Shown one piece after another: positions 25,258-36,969 of a stretch of DNA of 64,000 bases; the stretch's first letter is position 1, and each line of letters begins with the position of its first letter. The position numbers and the translations under genes were made by a program. The notes below the pieces were generated by a model. That model had not been told where the DNA came from. It worked only from the letters and a program-made list of their open reading frames with translations, and did no database searches. The stretch is taken from NCBI RefSeq assembly GCF_000208865.1, contig NC_018392.1, positions 2,500,793 through 2,564,792 on the forward strand, written 5' to 3'. This stretch comes from Neospora caninum Liverpool (taxonomy: Eukaryota; Apicomplexa; Conoidasida; Eucoccidiorida; Sarcocystidae).

Positions 25258-28200
25258 ATGGAAGACGAGGCGCTCCAGTCACACGGGACCGCTCTGTCGG
25301 ATCCGCTGTTGTCACCAACCCAAACGAGTCAACGTCCGCTAGCAGAAGACAAGGTTCCTTCGGCAAATTTGTCCCAAGAGGGACCGGAAGAAACGGAATA
25401 CATATTCGAGCGTGCGTCTACCCGGTTTCGGGACGCGTATCTTCATTCCTGTTTCGTTAGTTTCTGCCCTCTGCATTTTCAGTCTCTTTCCTACTTCACT
25501 GTAGGTCGTGTTTCGCAGTTCTTTTTGCGAGCACAAAGCACCTTTTTCGTCGCCACGCCGCGTGCCTCCTCAAATGCCCACGTGTCATATACCCACGGGA
25601 TCGGAAAAGCGCGCCCCATGCATTGAAGCATAGTATCGCTGTTCCTTCTTCAGCGGCGTTCGCATGTTCGAGCGTCTACATCTTCACCGGAAGGTTGATG
25701 CTTTCTCCACGAGTTTCTTGGAAACAGCACATAAAGTCTGCTACCGCTTGTGTATCGACGCGATTGGTGCTTTGGCGAGATCAGTCGACTCCGCAAATCT
25801 ACATGAGAAAAATCCTCTGATCCGTGTTACAGACCGGCATTTCTTGTTGGGTCTTGCTTATCGCCGAACTGCGTCTATTGTGAAGCTTCGGTCTACACAT
25901 TCCGCGTCACTACCGTCTTAAATGAGAGATCCTCTTGAAAGACTGTTGTGTAACACACGAGTGTTTTCGTTCAGATTCAGCGAACTTGTTTCCCACTTGC
26001 AAATGTTTCTGGGAAGTCTAAAATGTTGTCACAAATTCTTTAAACGTCAATCCACGAAAAATGGCCAGCCTGTTCTGTCCACGACCTTTACACTCCCCCA
26101 ACTGCCGACGAGTGAAGTTAACAAAAGGGGAACAAGCGTCGCTGTTTTGAGGAAACAAACGTGCGGAGCTCTGTAGTTCCCGACATCCATCCCCTTTTCT
26201 CCTGAAATGCGACACTGTTAGTCGATGGCATCTTCGGCCATTGTCCTCCGACGCGCCTTCAGCGCTGTCTTGGTTCTTTTTTCGTTCAGCCGTCGTCATC
26301 AGCGACGAAGATGAGACGCTCGACGAACACCTGGAGCTGACGGAGTTGGAAGCAGAACTGCAGGCTGCTCTCTCGGAGGCAAACCCCCTCCGGGCGACAA
26401 GTGATGTTGCCGAAAAGAGAAAAGAGAGTTCACGTGGACCTATGGAGCGGACTTCCGAGGATGTCAATGAGCTGGACGACTATGAGCAGCTGATGAAGGA
26501 TGCAAGAAAGTTCAAAAGAGAACGGGGTGAGAGCTTCGTCATCAAACGCACATACATGTGCAGTTGCACAGTGCTTCACGCCTGTGTCTCTCCCGTGGAC
26601 ACTTGTGGGCGTGTTCAACAATATCCTCCTCTACGTACATCTCTGCGTGGAGCTGCCGCTCCGCCTCAAATCTTCCTGTCGGTTTCTTTTCATCAAGCAT
26701 ACGAGTATGCATCCACACCAAACTGCCTCAGTACTCATCGAGTTCCGCATCTGCTTATCCACGTATTCATCTGTCCATCTCTCCGCGCACGTTTCTGTCT
26801 TGATGCCTATCTATCCATCGGTTTGCCTACACAAATGTGTGTATCTAGAGGTGCGCATGTCTAATATTTACCTGTTGCATATCCTACTATATGCTCGGTT
26901 TGCTGCTGGTTGTGTCTCCCCAGACGACAACGATGAGGACATTTCCATCACTAGCGCTCGAGTGACGGAGAAGCACGAAGCAATTGAAGATTTTATACGG
27001 TCTTTTCTCGTATCCTCCCAAATGCACAAGACGCTCTCCTGCTTCCAAACAGAGTGGTAGGTTCTCTAACTGCATCTGATCAAGCACATTACGGGGTTTT
27101 CTATCTGCTTCTTATCTGTACCTGGAAGAGTGATATGAACTTCGGCAAGACGCGGACAAGTGCTTTGAGCCTGCATTCGTCCACGAAGAATACGAAGGAC
27201 GATCACGCCAGTCAAAAAGCGATCGATACACCACTCTCTCCATTTATCCACTTTTCCCCCGCTTTCGTTCTGGGTCTCATCCTGCCCGTCGGCCTCTCTG
27301 TATCGCTCGTTCTCTCTCCCTACATTAGGATATGTAGAAACATATACATATATATGAATAAGTACTTCCTTGCAGTATCCAATTTGTCTGCTTCGCCTGC
27401 TCGTGTTTGGCCACGTTTCCCCGTAGAGAACTTATCACTTTTATCACCCTGTTGGAAGGACCAGAGTATCTCGTGCATTTGGAAAGGACACAGAAACAAC
27501 GTCGCTCACCCACGGCAAACAAGTCTGTGGGTTCAGTGTCGAGCGTTCTGTAGGAGTGCGGCCGATCCCCGCATATGACTCTGGCGTCACCGTTTTCAGC
27601 CTGGTCCTAATAGTGAAACATTATTGGCACGAGTAGGAGACGCTCTTTTCTACGGCGCACGTGCATTAAGACGTCTATGAAGAAACGAACTATGAAAGCA
27701 ACCCAATGTCTTCAGGTATGACGCTCAGCTCCAAAAGAGCGACAGAGACTCAGCGACTGTGGCGAAAAGGGAGCAGTGGACTGTTCCACATGCCTTTCTG
27801 GTAAATCAAGATTTGAAAGAGCAGGTGGTTCTTCTGGAGCACGAAATCCGCCGACAGCGAGAGATTGCATCGAAGGCCTTGTAAGGAATTTTCTGAGTCC
27901 TGCCGAGCACTGGACTTCGCGTTGTCATTTGCTGTGGAGGGAGAATTTTTTAGTTTCTGCCCATTCATCTGCCGCCCTCCATAGCAGCACCTTCCGAACA
28001 CAGGATTTCTCTTCGTTCTCCAGAACGTTCCTCTCAAACATCCGAGACGAAAGATTCACTCCAGCTGCTCGAGTTCTGTAGAGCGCTTGACAGCAAAGCG
28101 TCGATTGCTGGAGCTTCTTGCCCTCTCCCACTCCATTTCTTTCTCAGTCACGCTCTGCTCCCAAGCTTCTTTCTTGCTCGTGCTGTTTCGTATGGCAGAG

Positions 28201-31200
28201 AATACTTTGACCAGTTTAAGAAAGAGCGAGACTTCCATCGCATGCACCATCGACGACTCAAGCAAGAAAAGGAAAAATGCACCCGTAAGAGACACAACCA
28301 CTTCCTCTGTCGTTCGGGGGGACGCATGGCGTGCGTCTCCGGGCGTTTACGACCGGAAGACGCGCAAAAAGAGAGACATTATATGCCACTGACTCCTGAC
28401 CCAACTTTTTTTAAAACACGAACCAACACATCGCCGTAGATGTCAATACATACAGTAGAAAGACAGAAGCATACTGCAACAACGGTGGATGTCTAGTCGG
28501 TCACTTCCGCCCTGTACAGAATGCCCGGGGGACACAAAAGGTCGAATAGAACTGGACATGGAACGGCGTGTTCCTTTGGTACTCGCGTGAGTCCTCCAGG
28601 AGACAGCAGAAATCCCGGTGTCGCAACAATTATATGCACGTGTGAATAGACACGCGCATCCCGCCCTTCATTCCGCGTGGGGCTGCGACCGGTCAAGACT
28701 TTTGAGCAATTCACGGTCAGACCCGCGTTCAGTTTTTCGCTTTTCACCAGCAGATACTCTTCCACTTTTGGGCCCTCCTGGAGAGACTTCGAAACGACCG
28801 CACGGCACCATGTACAGCGGGAAAGTTTCAGAAAAACAACTTGTGGATGAGGGTCAGAGATGGACATGTTTTTGGGTCTCCATTGTGAGTCTTGTCCTCA
28901 GAAGAAATCAAGAAATTGAAGAAAAAACTCGAGGACATGCGTCCACAGATCGAGAGTCTAGAAGGCAAATACAAAGTAGGCAAGGGACGCCTCCAGCGTC
29001 TTTCGCGGATCGAGAGAGGAGTCTTCTCGCTTTTATCTCTGAAACCCTCTCTCCTACCTACCTCTCTTTCGCAGTGCCTGCATATACGCTTGGCATCCGC
29101 TTGGGCTCATATCCAATTCCACATGCATAAGCACATCTGCAGATGCTCCTTACGAGTCCGTCCACGTTAGAGGCATTCCCTGCGGCGGAGTGCTAGTTGA
29201 TCATCCGACGCCGACTTTGGTTGTCCGAAGAGGTGTAGCTACGCACGTGTGGAGTAGGTCCGCCCGAGCAACCATCGCGAGCTCTACGGCATTCGAAGAG
29301 TCGACGCCAGTGCACGGAAATGCACGCTTTCCACCAGGATACAGCAATCTCCGTGCGCAAATACGCGCGCAACTGTTTGAGAAAACGCTCTGCCGGCGGC
29401 TACGTCTCGCCAAAGGAGACGCTTCGAATGCCCCCGTCCGGGTTTGGCAGAGCATGGGAGCTCGAGTGTTGCGTCGACCTATTTCCCCTTAGACCAGCAT
29501 TCGCGAGAAGATGCTAGTCACGCTTGACCGAGATCGCCTGGCCGCTCAGATCGAGTCTGTGGCACAGCCGCCACGCGACTCGCCGCGCGCTGGTTCTCCT
29601 CGTAGGTTGAGGAGTTCAAATTCTCGCGGGACGGGGAGGCTGAAGACGTCTGACGGAGAAAGTGAAGTGGGAAGCCCCCCTGGAAAAGGATCGGACCAAG
29701 TCAGCGTCCCGAGCGAGTCTGGCAAGCCGAAGCAAACGAAACTTGACTCGGAATGGCCAGAGCGGCGCCGAGTCAATCCGTACCTTACTTTGGACAAAGG
29801 GGTGGGTGAAACAGGAAAGGGCGAGCATTCGAGGCCGACCCAACGGGAGCCCAAAGGGGATTCCGGTGCCTTTCTGTCGAGTGCCGAACGGCCCCGCGAC
29901 CGTCTAAAATGCTCACGCGAGTTCGACGCTCACAACGCCGCAGTGGTTTCCCTTGCCTTTCACCCCCAAGTCGAGCTGCGTAAGTGTGTGCTCGGTTCTG
30001 GAATTCTGGAATTCGTTGAAAAGCGCGATGCTAGGGTCTCTCTCTTTCCCTTGTTTTGAGTCTTGAGAGAGGTGCGTGTCTCTGGCGGATGCAGTGAACG
30101 AAGTTGCACACCTGGGAGCTACCCTGCCTCCCCTCGTTTCCTTCTTCACGATGAAGAAAGAGTCGTTTCGGCCCGCCGCGCGCCGGCAAAAAGAAGAAAC
30201 GAAACGAGATCTCAAACACGTCGCCCCCCCCCCTTTTCTCTGGATCGTTCTCTCGCTGCGCCTTCTCGGTTCCTGTCCCTCTGCCGAAGTGTTCCTCTAT
30301 CTTTGCCGCACTCTCTTCCGCTCCATGTGTGTCTGCTATCCCCCTTCCTCTGTGTCTCTCCATCCACCTCCCTTGTTGCGCTCTACCTAACACCTACTCA
30401 TCTCTCGCGGGTTAGACAGAGCTGGAGCGTGTGCCTGCGTCGTGCAAACGGGTGCACAGGTGTCCCCCCCCTTTTCAAATGCGTCTCCTCTGTCCGTCGG
30501 TGTTGCGAAACGAAAAGGTGACAATTCACGCTTGGGTATGCGCCTCTCTCAGTTGCGTCGACGAGCGATGATGGGACATGGAAACTCTGGCAGATGCCGG
30601 GGACTCACCTCGTCATGTCGGGCGAGGGTCACACGGTAAGCCGAGGACGTGCGGCACGGTTTCGAACCTTTCTTTAAGGACACGATCTGTTTTTCGTCGG
30701 TGGATCACCCCCCGAGTCAAGGCAACTCTAAAACCACGCGGCGGTTGCGACGGCGATCTATCGCCCACATTTCTTTGCACGTATGGATACGGAGGTACGA
30801 CCGTTCATACAGCCCTATAGCTGTGCCCAGCCTTTCATTTGATGGATGAGCATCTGTGCACCCCGCAATTTCTAGGCTGCCAAAACAGCAAGTCACCCTG
30901 ACTGTAAATTGCAGTGGAGTTACACGCGCCTGACCATGCACCCGTAGAGAGAGGTTTGTCAAGTCGCACGCGCTTCCTCTTTTCAGCCCTTTTTTGCTAC
31001 CGCTGCGCAACGCGTGTCTTGCTAGGACTGGGTAAGCAGCGCCTCATTCCACCCCTACGCCTCCGTTCTTGTCACCGCCTCTGGAGACGGAACTGTCAAG
31101 CTGTGGAGCATCGCAGAAGAAATGTGCGTTCACACGCTCACTGACCACGCCAAGCCTGTCTGGGACTGTTGCTTCCACGATGCAGGTGAGCCGAGCCTGT

Positions 31201-33531
31201 TTAAATCCCCGCAAGATCCGTTCAAACGGCAGGGAACGAATGGAAAACGATGAAACAGCAACGAAAGGAAGTCGGGGACGCACGAGAGGCGCGCGGTAGT
31301 CCAGAGAGACAAGAATAGGGCCCCGCGTCCGTATCTTGGAAGGCATCCAGTCCAGTGCTTTCCTTCCGATTCTCGCAGTTTGTCCTCGCCCCGAGAGTAA
31401 AGAGACACGCTCTTGGATCTCTCCACGTCGAACGTGCTCGAGGGCCCGTTCGCCGCGCTTGTGTGCGTGTATGCGGCCACAGGAGACTTCTTCGCGACAT
31501 GCTCTGCTGATCATTCCATCAAATGCTTCGATGCTAACAGGTGTGAAGAGAAGGGAGAGACTGAGAGAATGAAGAGCATCTGGGGGGAAGGCGCAGCCCT
31601 GGGGGGATGAGGCTGCTAGAAGTTTGCAGCTGGGCCGTTTAACCCTCTCGCGTCTTCAAAGCTCGACAGACGGTTTTCTCCTGTCTTCCTCATGTTCTAC
31701 CTCGCGTGGCCTCTCTGTTCGCGCAGCCTGCGATGCCGCGAGAGTTTGAGAGGACATGCAGACTCCGTGAACGCAATCTGTTTCCAGGCCTTCACCAACT
31801 GCTTGGCCAGCTGCTCGACAGATAAAATGGTAGGCACCCGTTCCTGTGTGTCTCCCTCTGAAGTGGGTGCGCCGTCCTAGGTTTTGCCAATGGCGAAACG
31901 CCCTGCGAGAAGTTGATTACAAACTCAACTCGTGTTGCGCCTGTGTTTCGAATTTTGGCTGAATCGCCTCTTTCAAAACGGAACGGCCAAAGCACGGTCA
32001 AACGCTGTGATCCACAGGACATCCACACTCTGAAAAAAAGCTTCCAAGCATATGTATATATCTGGCCATCTGGGCCTGTCACGAGTCACAAACGAGCAGC
32101 GCGTATGGCATGAGACTCTATACCCCGATTGATGAGCCGAGTTGTTTGTCCCTCGACAGGTCAAGCTATGGGACATGCGAACGGCTTCTGTGGTTCGCAA
32201 GTTGGCGGGGCATGCTCATTCCTGCAACGACGTCACGTTCAATTTGCAGGTGAGAGACAAGGCTGTAAAAAATGTCCACGAGGCGTTTCTGGCAGCGGAG
32301 AAACATCCGGACTGGGGAAGGCTGTTTGCCAGGTTCTCTCTGCGGCAGCACGTTTCCGGACACTCCAGAGAAGAAGCAGACACGCAGCCCCCTTCTGACG
32401 ACCCGGGCTGCCACAGTCTACACAAATTCCCCCCTTTTCGTACAGCGCCAGAAAAGTCTTCTATGTTATGGATAAGAAGTACAGATTCCGACTCTTTCGC
32501 GTATGTATGCCTCAGGCGAATGTGGTTGCCTCCTGCGACGCCGGTGGCGTGGTCCATGTTTGGGACCTAAGGAAAATGGAAGACGTCCTCGAAATCAGTT
32601 GCGGTACGCGACAGGCTCTGCGCGTAAAAACCACCCTCTATATGCGTATCGCGTCACCTCTAAAGATGCCCTGTAAAAGGGACACAGTTCTTCTTGAATG
32701 CACACACACACATATACGTAGCTTTTAAAGATGCATATATGTATCTATATGTATATATATGTATATATATGTATATATGCCAACGCAGGGTCCGTAAATT
32801 AAGGAGACACAAACCAACGTATATGTGTGGAACCTGGTGAAGGCTGGGGACAAGAGAGGTTGCTAGCGTGAACCGAATCGGTTGTGCCAAGAGACTTGTA
32901 CATGCATATTTGCATGTATCTGCACAACTCTATGAATTTAGCAACTTAGTTTCAACTTTTGAAATAACTGGTTATTCACTCCGACAAATGTCCAGAGAGG
33001 TGAATGCCTCAGAGCCGGCCGGAATGACTCGCGAAGTCTTTTGGCATGCGCAGAACTTCCAGCAGCTTCTCCGTCGAAGCGAACTCGCACCCTACGATGC
33101 TCTGTGTGACCGGGTTCAACGGAAAGAGACGGGCGGTCCCGTATTGTCACTTTATTGGGTGTTTCATGCCTCGAGTTTTTGCTCAGGCCCCAATGCAGCA
33201 AACGGCTGTGCCTTCGACATCACTGGCAAGGTTCTCGCCGTCGGTTCCAGCGACGGAACCGTGAAACTGTGGGGCCATATTCCGGTAGTTCCACTCAATT
33301 TTATACATTTATACATGCGTCCGAATGCACACAGCCACACTTTCCCTGTGCGTCCATGTTAAAGCAGTGTGGATCTACACCTGGATTTAAATATGCAGAA
33401 ACGGCCCGGCAAAAGACACCGCGAGAGTTATACACGTATGAAAGGCACACATTCGGGCATGCAAACAGCTGTACAGGGGTACAGACAGCTGAAACCAGCT
33501 CAGGAGCAACAAGCGCGCGTACGTAGGTGCC

Positions 33532-33565
<34 letters not shown>

Positions 33566-33603
33566 TGTATGTATGTATGTATGTATGTATGTATGTATGT
33601 ATG

Positions 33604-33643
<40 letters not shown>

Positions 33644-34724
33644 CATGTGTTTGCGCAAACAACCGACGAAGGGCCGACGGTCTGAATCCGGAATGGAGCA
33701 CCATAGTTGGCTGTTGCAAGTGGACGCGAGAGCTTGAGACTAGATGCTAGTTCTTTTAAACGGTCGGGCCCAAATTCCTGTGTCTCTTACTCCCTCTCTG
33801 TGAGGGCTTGAGGAATCAATACGCTTCTCCGCGCGGTGTCCGGCGTCACCCTGAGATGTGTCGAACGCGCTTGACCTCGTTCCGTAGGCTTCGAGTATAT
33901 GCACGGTGAGGGTGTCATGCGTGACAGGTTGCTGCCCCCCCGTGTGGGGGCTTTGAGATGACGTTAGTATCGTTTCTTCCGTTACTCTCTTTGTTTTATT
34001 CGCGTTTTTTGTCGCCCTTGCTAGGCTCGACATAGTCAAAGAAACTCTTCTACAGAACGTGGATGGGCATCCAAACTATGTTCTGGTAGGTACAATCGCG
34101 GAGGCGGACACAGAAAGGCGCACACTTGCACGGATGCCGGATGAACCCTCTACGCGAGATGCGCATGCGTCTATCTCCGACTCTCGCCGTTTTAGATAGA
34201 GAGCTCTGGAGATTTGCGTGGCTGAGGTGGAAACGCCGGTGAAGAGGCGGTTGAGGCATCGAAAGACGGCCGGACCTCTCTCTACGCAAGAACGTGTGTG
34301 TGTTTGGAGGCAATACACGTGAAACCCGCATGGCATCGCCGGGGTTGGAAATGCTCCACAACACTGAGGGCGAGGCATCCTCACGTCCCACCGAAATTGG
34401 CCCGAAGAGGGCCCTCTGGACCTCTGTTTCAGGCAGCAAGCTCATTTCTGTCTTCCGATTGGTTCGTTCTTGTTGGGGCGACCTCGTTTTCCACTGCCTG
34501 CCGTCGGAGATGTCTTTCCGCTTACGGTTTCCCCGACAACCTGTTCTCGTTTGTGAACGTGTGGTCCTCGTGCCGGAAACTCCGGAAAACTGCTGTCAAG
34601 ACCTCCGTGGCTGCCGTCTGCTTCTTCCCTTTTGTTTCTCCTGTCTCAGGATGTGCATTTCAGCCCCGACGCGTCATATCTCTGCTCTGCATGCGCCGAC
34701 GGCAAAGTTCGGATATGGGAATGA
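25258..34724 (+). CDS. SPAG16: Axonemal central-apparatus WD40 protein, SPAG16/PF20 homologue
   Basis: SPAG16/PF20 bridges the two central-pair microtubules of 9+2 flagella. I read 16 exons: 25258-25411, 26290-26526, 26924-27056, 27716-27880, 28199-28284, 28902-28975, 29493-29979, 30553-30635, 31026-31185, 31483-31540, 31727-31829, 32160-32249, 32516-32603, 33187-33284, 34025-34085 and 34650-34724, about 716 aa. The N-terminal part matches the family closely: an acidic start (EYIF then VVISDEDE), EAIEDFIRSFL, LSCFQTEWYD, a coiled coil, KKERDFHRMHHRRLKQEK and REKMLVTLDRDRL. Seven WD40 repeats follow, including ASGDGTVKLW, LRGHADSVNAICF, VKLWDMRTASVV, AGHAHSCNDVTF, ASCDAGGVVHVWDLRK, VGSSDGTVKLW and SACADGKVRIWE at the stop. 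Phase does not close between exons 14 and 15, so a micro-exon or another donor is missing. In coccidia only the microgamete is flagellated, so male-stage expression is inferred. Confidence 0.92.
33535..33640. repeat. (ATGT)n plus (TA)n compound microsatellite
   Basis: About 18 perfect ATGT units (to about 33609) run directly into about 15 TA units. The array lies in the intron between SPAG16 exons 14 and 15. Tetranucleotide perfection of this length suggests recent expansion. Confidence 0.92.
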
Positions 34725-36216
34725 ATCCAGTGGATGTATTGTCGACACACGCGGCTCGAGACGCTCTTCCGCGATCCTGGACACGTCAACGTCGCATGTT
34801 AACCGGTTTAGAAATCCGTCGTTCAACTCCGTTTTCTGCTCTCTGTCTCTCTGCTTGCACTCCAGTACACCTAGCTGGATCAACACATCTGGAGCCTCGC
34901 CGATCAGAACGTCCCTGTTCTGTCTAGCTCTCTACATAGCGGAACCTATCTCGAAATATCGCTTTTCCTCCGGGCAACTCTCGTGCATGAAATATGTCTT
35001 TTCGTGGCCTCTCTGCGCTCCTGCCGATTTGGCGGTGCTTTTCCGTGCACACTTGTCCGCCGTTTTGTCTCTGCCTGTGTTTACCTGTGTTTGCTTGTGT
35101 CCTTTTCTTCTGTTTTTCCTGTCCATTTTCTGTCAACCTCACTTTTCTGGGTTGCTTCACGCCAGCGTAGGGGGCTGCGAACAGGAGTGGTGTCGTCGTT
35201 CTCCGAGAGTTGGGGTGGCCGTCCTCATAGGAGAACTCTTCGCCGACACGACACCTATCCTCTTCCGTCGACTACGGGTTTCCTCCCCCACCTCTGTTGC
35301 CACAGCCGGGGAGACGCCGATCTGTGTCGCCACACTCCACGCGCAGGCATTTCGGCTAGACTCTGCCGTCAAGAGACACGACTGTGCGTCTTAGAGTGTT
35401 TGCGAATGACTCGCGCGAAGCGTGGGGGGCGGGCGGAAAGGGGGAGGGAGGGTCTCCGCCAATACGGCATTGTTTAAAAAAAGGAAAACGCCGGTTCTCC
35501 GCTCAAAAACGACCTCGGTTCGATACTTAACTTCGTCACAAAACCTATACAAATTTTACTGTGTCTCTGCTGCGTTGAGCGAAAGCTGTCCAACTCTGGA
35601 AAGCTAGATGATCCACTCTTCTCTCCCTTCGGTTTATAGCTACACATAGACGTACGCCATAAATATATGCATGCCTCGCTTTCTACACATACGCATGCAT
35701 ACACGCGGGTATACCCAACATGGTAAGAGTACATGCTTACACACGTTTTTCCCCCATCAAACGCAAATCGTCGTCTTCTGATACAGATAAGTACATATCT
35801 ACACATACAAGAATATGTATACTCGTACAAGAGCACCTATACACGCTTTGGATATGAATGGCTCTTTTCCGATTGACGTTCACTCCTGGTTGCCTCCAGT
35901 TTGAGTTCTTTTTCGCGGTCTCTCGATCGAATCTCGTCTCGGGGAGCGCGGGTGCTTTTTCCCCCGAGGAAATTCATTCTCTGGCTCGCTGCCAGGGCAT
36001 TTCCTGTGGTCTGGCCCACACGCGACCCATTTCTTCCTTTCGGACTCTCTCGTTTGCGACCTACGTAAAGTACGCACATCTACCTAACACTAATACATCA
36101 ATGAGCACACATACAACACTATTGCGTCTGCGTTCATACGTCGATCCTATCCTTGGACCAATAAATAACTTCAACAAACAAATGCATGTAGAAACATGCA
36201 TATTGGCGCACGCATA

Positions 36217-36260
<44 letters not shown>

Positions 36261-36969
36261 CCATCGACAATCCACCGGGAAGGGGACGGGCAACTCACAA
36301 CACAGTCCCCTGCGTCTTTCCTCTTTGCGTTTGCAAGACCCTTGCGAGGGAGAAAGAAAAGAATTCCTTCGAGCACCGCCCCCCTAAAGGGACTACAGAA
36401 GAACCACCGGGAGGCGACACGCCGATTACGAAATTGAGCTTGCTGAAAAGACACCGAATTGAGAGGCTTTTAGCGACAAACGGAGAAGCCTTTTTGCAAC
36501 AGAAAACCGCGAGTGAAGAATAACACAAGGACAGAGACCGGGCGCTCGACTCCTTAGAAATGCGATTCAAATGCCTTAACGCGATTAAGAAGAAAAGGCC
36601 TGAGCCACAAACGCCACAAACATGAGTAAAAACAGTCTTGGGCCAACGTGTCCTCGTGACTGAAAACGACCGGCGAAAGCGGACGGCATCGTTCAATTTG
36701 TGTCGAGAGAAGCACATTAAAGATATCGAAGGAAAACTCGAGATGTACAGGTACACCACGACAGCATATATTTAAAGATTATCTAATTCACATCTTATAT
36801 CTTAGCCAGCTATAAGTATGTACCTTTGTATCTGCGCTTCCACACGGATACAGGCACAACTATGTACATGAGTATATGCGTGTGTGCATGTGGGCCGTTC
36901 CTGACACTGGTACACTTTCCAGATGAGCCGACCTGGTGCGGCGGCCGACAGAGGACGTCGAGTCAGTTT
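34725..36969. other. Convergent intergenic region between SPAG16 and FBXO9
   Basis: This is 3' flanking DNA of two convergent genes. It contains a (TA)n run at 36222-36258. One more short FBXO9 exon could lie here, because the FBXO9 C-terminus is not settled. I saw no other exon chain. Confidence 0.5.
36222..36258. repeat. (TA)n microsatellite
   Basis: About 18 TA units in the convergent region downstream of SPAG16 and FBXO9. Confidence 0.9.

Noticed and set aside
25664..25921. Possible extra SPAG16 exon between exons 1 and 2 (frame reading LHRKVDAFSTSFLETAHK)
   Set aside because: Direct joining of 25411 to 26290 is in phase and reproduces the family N-terminus, so no extra exon is needed. 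A minor isoform cannot be excluded.
34294..35394. A 366-codon + strand frame
   Set aside because: It overlaps the last SPAG16 exon in another frame, continues into pyrimidine-rich 3' DNA and has no domain.
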